Source of the DNA: Hydractinia symbiolongicarpus | Lineage: Eukaryota; Cnidaria; Hydrozoa; Anthoathecata; Hydractiniidae | Reading direction: 5' to 3' | Assembly (NCBI RefSeq): GCF_029227915.1 | Contig: NC_079879.1 | Span: forward strand, 21,034,501 to 21,098,500 | DNA: 64,000 bases | Shown here: piece after piece, positions 59,601-64,000 of the stretch | Position numbering within the stretch: position 1 is the first letter of the stretch | Layout: every line of letters starts with the position of its first letter | Made by a program: the position numbers and the translations under genes | Notes under the pieces: model-generated | Databases searched by the model: none | Seen by the model: the letters and a program-made list of their open reading frames with translations, nothing else | Told to the model about the DNA's origin: nothing

Positions 59601-60817
59601 CGCTCTCGATGTCATGTATGGCCCCTTCAATTTCAGCTTTTTTGCTTCTTAGTGTAGCATAATGTTGATTTGCATGTTGCGTTTCGTAGTGTGGGATTTC
59701 ATTTTTTCTGTCGTGGTTTCTTATGTGATAATCATCATGGTGATACCCTGTCAGAAAAGAGACGAAAAAATAAAAATATATATACGAAATTTAGCCAATT
59801 ATATTAAAGCAGAGCCACTTTGTGCATCGCTAACGTACTCCCTGGTACAATAATTATGCTCGACCATCATGTTCAGAGGTCCGATGTCTGTCAGTAGGGA
59901 ATAAACACAAGGACGTGTCGTAATGAGCTATCTACACATTTTAGCTAGTCTGTCATGCAGTTCAAAAAGAAACATGTGAGAAACGTCAGTTTGAGCGGAA
60001 AGAAAAACAATTAGCTTTGAGCAGTAAGCCTTTCTAATTACGCTCTCATATATGTGACATATTAAATAAAAGCGTGCGCCAAATCGATTTAAACTGTTTA
60101 AAAATCCCACTTCTTAGAAGAGCCAGATGAAATGTTTGATCATTTCTTGAGCAAGCTTTTTTTGAATTTAAAACCATCTACTTGTTTTTTTAATCAGAAA
60201 TTTCTTTAAACCAAAAAAGGAAAAATTAAGTAGTTTTTTAGTGGTTTTGGTTACCTCCATCTAGAGGATTAATTTGTCTTTCTTAAAGTGTTACGATGTT
60301 GCCTTAAAGTCCTTCAAAAAAATTACCTAACAGCTTGTTTGAAGGTTATTACTTTGAAACGTATTGAAACAAAAGCAGGCTTAGAATATAAAATGGTCCC
60401 ATTTTTTACTTTCCAAAAAAAACAGCCGGACAAATAAAATCTAACTTCAGACATGTAGTGCTATTATTGAAGCCAGAGAAAAACTGTATAATTAAAATAT
60501 CCATAAACACACACACATCAGAAGGATTCGCAAAGTTGAGCTATACTTAGTGTATGCTTAAAAAATTCCACTCTCTGAATGCTTACTAATGTTGCTTATA
60601 AATATAAAAATATTTATTCGTTTTTCTGAAATTTTAGTCATTAATTTAGCATACCCAGAAATGATGTGCACATTTTCATTACGGTATAGTTTGACCGACA
60701 GCCAATAAAAACATTGCAGACAAACCACAGTGAAAATAGTAACTTACTTCTTGAGCGTACAAGACTGATGCAGAATATACAAAAAATATACACCGTGGAA
60801 GTTTGATAGAATCTCAT
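53035..60817 (-). CDS. Secreted CAP/SCP-domain protein with long hydrophilic linker
   Basis: Four exons on the minus strand (60817-60748, 59747-59574, 59382-58444, 53621-53035) have GT-AG borders and all join in phase 1, giving 589 residues. Exon 1 encodes a signal peptide (MRFYQTSTVYIFCIFCISL). Exon 2 is His/Asn-rich (YHHDDYHIRNHDRK). Exon 3 is a roughly 313-residue acidic, Lys/Ser/Thr-rich linker. Exon 4 is a CAP domain (about 396-540): LKAHNMYRGKHH, GYGENVA, MWYSQSENYHF, GQFAQVIW, YVTALYKPPGN, plus a basic tail. CAP proteins are mostly extracellular and serve in defence, venom or sterol binding. The usual cavity His of GHFTxxVW is Gln here. The 4,822-bp last intron holds a whole transposon. 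The link between exons 3 and 4 rests on phase and order and needs transcript support. Confidence 0.75.
53925..53979 (+). repeat. Left terminal inverted repeat
   Basis: The 55 bp are identical to the reverse complement of 57397-57451. Bases outside (GTGA here, GTGC there) are partly alike, so the true end may be a few bases further out. Confidence 0.9.
54189..55700 (+). pseudogene. Transposon SWIM-finger/YqaJ nuclease gene, broken
   Basis: From ATG 54189 (MEVINKDTD) the frame runs to a TAG at 55254-55256. Then the same frame goes on from 55257 to TAA at 55698-55700. The first part has a SWIM zinc finger (CLC...CCKH, residues about 155-170). The second part starts WYTERKKRITSSNFG, the typical beginning of a YqaJ/lambda-exonuclease-type domain, with CKWGLENEVNALNWY and INPKWPWL. 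After that it jumps straight to QGVMAVTQ, so the segment that should carry the catalytic PDG and E-x-K motifs is missing in frame. With both a stop and a lost active site the nuclease is most likely dead. An AATAAA overlaps the final stop. Confidence 0.75.
55789..57360 (-). CDS. THAP-domain DDE_4 transposase, intact frame
   Basis: The open frame starts at 57411 (540 residues), but MAEQVHFIL at 57360 is the likelier start (523 residues). Numbered from 57411: a THAP zinc finger at about 77-147 (CCVPLC, Trp107, CSVH at 125-128, NNVPTIVP), a coiled coil at about 185-225, a Harbinger-type HTH at about 288-335 (EDMAVRFNMSTSHISRIL), and a DDE_4 RNase-H-like catalytic domain with D370 (ILDCTEV), D445 (MADRGF) and E491 (VHVERAIERIKN). 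All three acidic residues are present and there is no stop. It acts in the nucleus to cut and join the element's ends. It is convergent with the YqaJ gene, with a gap of 88 bp. Confidence 0.9.
   Translation of the reverse strand: MAEQVHFILNSTQNQSDIQNSNQDNSFFQNLGSPASIGSNFSSSSSFLLQAKSKGGGITCCVPLCQNNSKKNPDLSFYVIPKDSELRKKWLFMISRKDFVPSTSHRVCSVHFTGGKKTYMNNVPTIVPKTIKPTASKPRKTLNSTNCKLQLFSPVRATTNDIAAELSVEEELKQELEKLRAEISCMRIHEKELDQTIEKQQATISDIAFSIDRFKHNEAHFKFYTGFESYKLFKAVLEYLQPAANKLIYWGSNTNTENTKNINSTKRGRSRSLSAEEEFFMILVRIRCGLLLEDMAVRFNMSTSHISRILITWTDFLHSQFRMLPIWASKETVQNRMPKCFQKSYPNTRVILDCTEVFVEMPTSYRTQSSTFSNYKHHNTAKGLVGIAPDGSVTFVSDLYGGRFSDKRITKDSGIYDLLEPGDSVMADRGFELEEDLPDGVTLNIPPFLDGKPQLSLLEENETRRIASVRVHVERAIERIKNYRILQTVFKLSMAAELNKIWVICCYLVNFLPQLVPDVNTND
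57397..57451 (-). repeat. Right terminal inverted repeat
   Basis: It mirrors 53925-53979 exactly. It includes the first possible Met codon of the transposase frame (57411), which makes the later Met at 57360 the likelier start. Confidence 0.9.
57452..58443. other. Remainder of the CAP-gene last intron
   Basis: About 1 kb of intron lies between the transposon and exon 3. No exon or repeat was recognised. A GAAGATCTATTTAAGC/AGATCTTCTCACT-like hairpin near 58333-58368 is the only structure noted. Confidence 0.4.
58444..59382 (-). CDS. CAP gene exon 3 (linker)
   Basis: The exon starts after TATTTTAG with GFLANLANLLNDAELL and ends DEDP with the donor GTAAAA. It is rich in Lys, Glu, Asp, Ser and Thr with no fixed domain. 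Weak repeated phrases of the kind GKIIPLGK, GKVLSVNG, SDDGSLTPLTK suggest diverged internal repeats. Reading on past the donor gives a false C-terminus (KKLFIPPDFHRIILVKNIR). Confidence 0.75.
59574..59747 (-). CDS. CAP gene exon 2 (His-rich)
   Basis: 174 bp lie between the acceptor CTGACAG and the donor GTACAT. They encode about 58 residues, His- and Asn-rich at first, then a helical charged segment (RSKKAEIEGAIHDIESDLSE). Confidence 0.7.
60390..60590 (+). repeat. Dispersed repeat shared with 36.4 kb
   Basis: AAAATGGTCCCATTTTTTAC, ACACATCAGAAGGATTCGCA and TACTTAGTGTATGC follow in the same order as at 36430-36662. It lies in the first intron of the CAP gene. Confidence 0.55.
60748..60817 (-). 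CDS. CAP gene exon 1 (signal peptide)
   Basis: ATG at 60817 is in an A-rich context, followed by a hydrophobic core and a likely cleavage near Leu-Val-Arg-Ser. The donor is GTAAGT. The leftover base fits exon 2's phase. Confidence 0.7.
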
Positions 60818-62304
60818 TTTTTAAACCCAACTCTCTACATGACTAACATGAAGGGCGGCATTTTGCTTCCGACGTTGATCAACATAAAGCAATACACATA
60901 CTAATGAAAAATACAAATATATAGTTTATATAAAATAATTTCTCTCAGCCATGTTGTGATTTTCAACAGTTTTGAGTTTTTCTCTGCTCTCCCAACCGTG
61001 TCTTTAAGTACCTGCTGAAGAAAATTGCAATTTAGAATTATCAACAAATTAAGTATTTAAAAGGTTCCCCAAATTAAAAAATGATTTTTTTGAAAAAAAA
61101 TCGAGGATTTAAAGATTGTTATGTTTGGCAATTTTTGATTAGCTTTTTGACGGAAATAAAGTGGGAAAGAGAATTGAAAAATATGTTCTTTGAAGTACAC
61201 TCTAACAGCATGTCACGCATGATTTCACACTGTTAAAAACCACATGCGCATCTTTAAAACAGCAGAAACAAAAAATTAACACAACAGTTGCACACTTAAA
61301 CACAGATATTGGCGCGGATTTGATTTGGCCAATTTTGACGAAATTTGCAATTTTCACCGAATTATATTCGCGCAGAAATTCCTCGCTAAATTATGAAGTC
61401 GGAACTCCACAGTAGCCACAAATGGAAGAATTATTATTTCTGTATTATGTCATCCTGTTTGGTAGTTTTTTAATCTCGTCTATAAATATACGATTTTCCT
61501 TTCAAAAAAACTAAGCTAACGACTAACTAGTAAAAGTTTCTTAAAATCTGCGGTCGTTTTACGTAAGAGTGATATTCAATCAAAAACATGATTTTGACAC
61601 AAAAAAGGGACTTTTATCAACATATATACAAGAAAAGATAAATAATGCCTTTTTTATTTATCATCTAAAAGGATGACTGTCCAATTGAAATTTGTCATTT
61701 TTTAAGTATTCGTCCAATTTCTTGTTATACCAGGTAATAATTATCTGAATGCCATTCGAATGTCATTGATTGATGGGAGGCATGTGTGAAAAAAGGTTCA
61801 TACTTAAAAATTTGGCAGCTTTACAACTAGCAACAGTTTCTTAATTTTTTGAAAGGCCTGGATTTTCCTATAAAGAAGTTTTTGAATGTTTTCTTGCAAA
61901 TGTGCACCACCTCAGAAATAAATGATTAAAAGAAGCATATAATCGTAATAAACTTCTGCGATATCACTGTCTTGATATGTGGAAAATTTTATTACTTAAA
62001 GCGGGAAACCAGTTTTTATTTAATTTAACATTTAAATGGTTCAATTTTAATAAAAGCAAAAGCGTGCAATCATTGATCTACTAAAGTGTCATCTCCTTAA
62101 CAAATCATTGTTTTTAGGTTTATGACATGCTTATTTCTATAATTTTCAACTATAACTTTCTTCTGAGCAAAAAAGTTCCCAAAAAAAACTTATTTTCGCG
62201 AAATTTCTGGTAAAGATAATATCTAACATAACTTACATTTACATCACGCAATAAGATATTGTTTATTGACATACCAAGAAATAATAACACACCAAATAAA
62301 GAAA
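60818..62304. other. Spacer upstream of the CAP gene
   Basis: No gene is seen. The CAP promoter should lie at its left edge, on the minus strand; no clear TATA box could be assigned. Confidence 0.5.
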
Positions 62305-62310
62305 TTTATT
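62305..62310 (-). terminator. Polyadenylation signal of the ZNF511-like gene
   Basis: AATAAA on the minus strand lies 28 bp past the stop codon. Confidence 0.6.
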
Positions 62311-62337
62311 AATATATATAAAAAATTCCCTAAAAAA

Positions 62338-63270
62338 TTACTTGCATTTTGTCCTTATGAGACCTCGTTGCACACCCCTTCCGAAACTGATAGATTTGGG
62401 TGCAGTTTTTTTATACTGAAATCTATTAGGAGATGAAGTCATTGTTGCGTCTGATAATTCTTCTTTGTCGTTTTCAGCAATACTACAAGCGCCTTCGCTA
62501 ATCTCTACGTCCATACTATTATTTGAGTTCTGTTTTTTCTTTTTTATACGTCTTTTGGACGGACCTGTCGCTCTTTGATTACTAACATCAGCAGTCACTC
62601 TCTCTATCGATTCCTCCATGCCTTCTTCCTGGTTATCGGTAATGGCACACTTTGAAGTGTCTTTATCAGTTAATTTCGTCTCGTTTTCTGTTATATTATT
62701 TTTTTCTGTCATGTTCTTTTTTACACTCTTACTTTGTTTGTTCTTTTTACCCTGTTCTTCTTTATTTTTACTTTTTAACGTGATTTTATATTTCGCATGG
62801 ACTCGTTTAACAGCGTTAAAACGGAAGTCAGCCGGATATTTGTGTGTTTTCACCAAATGTTTCTTTCTCAATTCCTCCGTGGTAAACTTTTCTGAGCAAC
62901 TCTCAATTATACATTCGTATACTGCTAGACCTTTTTCTTTTTGTGCTTCGAAGAATGAATCGTGATTTTCTTGCAAGTGCAAACCGAGCAGGTAATTCGA
63001 CGGGAAGTTTCGATAACAATGCTCGCAACGAAACTTATGAAGCATATCGAAATGGCGATTAAATTGCATGGGATTTGTGAATGTTTTAGAGCACCCCTTC
63101 ACGTGGCAAGTGAACTCTGCAATTTGCACGCTGTCCAACGAGTCTATAATGAAATCAATATCATCGTCGACAGTTGTATTGCGACACATGCATGCTAGGT
63201 TGCCTTCTTCAAAAAATGGATCGTCGTATCGAAATCTTCTTTGGCTTGGCTTGTACGTACTTTTGTTCAT
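62338..63270 (-). CDS. ZNF511-like three-finger C2H2 protein
   Basis: The frame is open from an ATG at 63297 (319 residues), but MNKSTYKPSQRRFRYDDPFF at 63270 (310 residues) is the likelier start, with an AAAAAA-ATG-AAC context. Numbered from 63297: C2H2 fingers at 64-87 (CHVKGCSKTF...H), 91-112 (CEHCYRNFPSNYLLGLH...H) and 129-152 (CIIESCSEKF...H), followed by KYPADFRF and a long Lys-rich, low-complexity region. The C-terminus has ISFGRGVQRGL. The finger spacing, the FPS-x-LL-x-H-x-x-E-x-HD phrase and the YPADFRF tail are those of the conserved ZNF511 family. Its role is poorly known; it is probably nuclear, and nucleic-acid binding is inferred. It is intronless in the coding part. Confidence 0.85.
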   Translation of the reverse strand: MNKSTYKPSQRRFRYDDPFFEEGNLACMCRNTTVDDDIDFIIDSLDSVQIAEFTCHVKGCSKTFTNPMQFNRHFDMLHKFRCEHCYRNFPSNYLLGLHLQENHDSFFEAQKEKGLAVYECIIESCSEKFTTEELRKKHLVKTHKYPADFRFNAVKRVHAKYKITLKSKNKEEQGKKNKQSKSVKKNMTEKNNITENETKLTDKDTSKCAITDNQEEGMEESIERVTADVSNQRATGPSKRRIKKKKQNSNNSMDVEISEGACSIAENDKEELSDATMTSSPNRFQYKKTAPKSISFGRGVQRGLIRTKCK

Positions 63271-63297
63271 TTTTTTCCTATTAATAATAAATTTCAA

Positions 63298-64000
63298 ACA
63301 AAAGAATAAATTTTATATTCATATTATGATCATATTATCACAGCTAATCTGAGTCAGAAATCCTGCGCTTATTTTACAGAAACCTTAAGGGAAGAAATTT
63401 TGACGGAAAAAATATTTGGCCGATTTATCAATTTAAACAAAGATCTGCCAAATTAAATTTCCTTTAAAATTAAAATTAAAAAAATGACTATTTTCAATGT
63501 TTTACATTCTACTTTTAACTCGTTTTGCGCATACTCGTTTTCTTTCTATAGAAATTGGTTATAAAAACAAAAACAAAAAAAATAAAAAGAAAAGTCTCTA
63601 TGAAAAGAAAAAGAAGGGTTTGACTTGCCAAACTTAACTAATCTTAATGCCTAGCAACAACAAAATCAACATCTTTAACAGACGAGCTCGAAGTTCCTTA
63701 GGTCAATATACGTGAAATTTTCAGGAAATAACGAAAGCTTTGAAAGAATTCATGCCTTCACTAAAAAGTCACAGGGTGTCTAGCAACTTTAGGTTTTTTG
63801 TTTGAATTTTTAGAGTCACAAAAAAAGATTTTTATTCTTTTCCGAGTCTGTTAGTCCCCTGAATCACTGGATGTATAAAATATTCACCCCAGCATAAAGA
63901 GTGGGAAAATAACCTTTGTGTAATCCATATATAGTGCTTGCCGTGGCATAAAACGATATATTGTATAGTTTTCCATGTCTTCTAAACCGCACAAATAAAT
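63298..64000. other. Region 5' of the ZNF511-like gene
   Basis: No gene is seen. A CCTTAAGGGAAGAAATTTTG repeat start lies at 63383-63402, and A-rich low complexity at 63565-63615. Confidence 0.5.

Noticed and set aside
62618-62965. 115-codon plus-strand frame
   Set aside because: It is an antisense shadow of the ZNF511-like gene.

Overview
The window is AT-rich metazoan DNA with spliced genes (GT-AG introns, AATAAA signals), long repeat-filled intergenic stretches and no bacterial-type operons. Single-exon and two-exon rhodopsin-family GPCRs, a GAREM-like CABIT/SAM protein, a ZNF511 relative, a short-chain-collagen-C4-type protein and a THAP/DDE transposon point to a cnidarian, most likely a hydrozoan. 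That assignment is an inference from gene content and composition, not a database match.

Layout. Positions 1-16 kb hold no gene I can support, only dispersed repeats, a tRNA-derived SINE, minisatellites and a pair of CRE-like palindromes. At 16.1-24.8 kb sit two closely related GPCR genes in tandem (+), each with one intron at the same place right after the DRL motif; a third, divergent, intronless GPCR lies at 27.8-28.7 kb (-). A gene-poor 10 kb follows. At 39.0-46.6 kb are two CABIT-domain genes in tandem (+): a 782-residue GAREM-like protein with two C-terminal SAM-like domains, and a CABIT-only paralogue whose start lies in a separate upstream exon. At 49.1-52.7 kb a six-exon gene (+) encodes a 447-residue type II membrane protein with a short Gly-X-Y collagen segment and a Cys-rich C-terminal domain like short-chain collagen C4/spongin. 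Tail to tail with it, 318 bp away, is a four-exon gene (-, 60.8 to 53.0 kb) that encodes a secreted 589-residue protein: signal peptide, long hydrophilic linker, C-terminal CAP/SCP domain. The 4.8-kb last intron of this gene holds a complete 3.5-kb DNA transposon of the THAP/DDE_4 + SWIM/YqaJ kind (ISL2EU-like, Harbinger-related) with identical 55-bp inverted ends. Its transposase frame is open, but its YqaJ partner has an in-frame stop and lacks the nuclease core. At 62.3-63.3 kb (-) is a three-zinc-finger protein resembling ZNF511.

Between genes the window is dense in small repeats: a foldback/MITE group with CTCGTCCCCAG-type ends concentrated at 43.6-51 kb, a three-copy dispersed family near the GPCRs, a SINE with a shared tail, degenerate satellites, and a 140-bp polypurine tract. 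The GPCR, CABIT, collagen and CAP genes do not form an obvious pathway; the collagen and CAP products would both act at or outside the cell surface.
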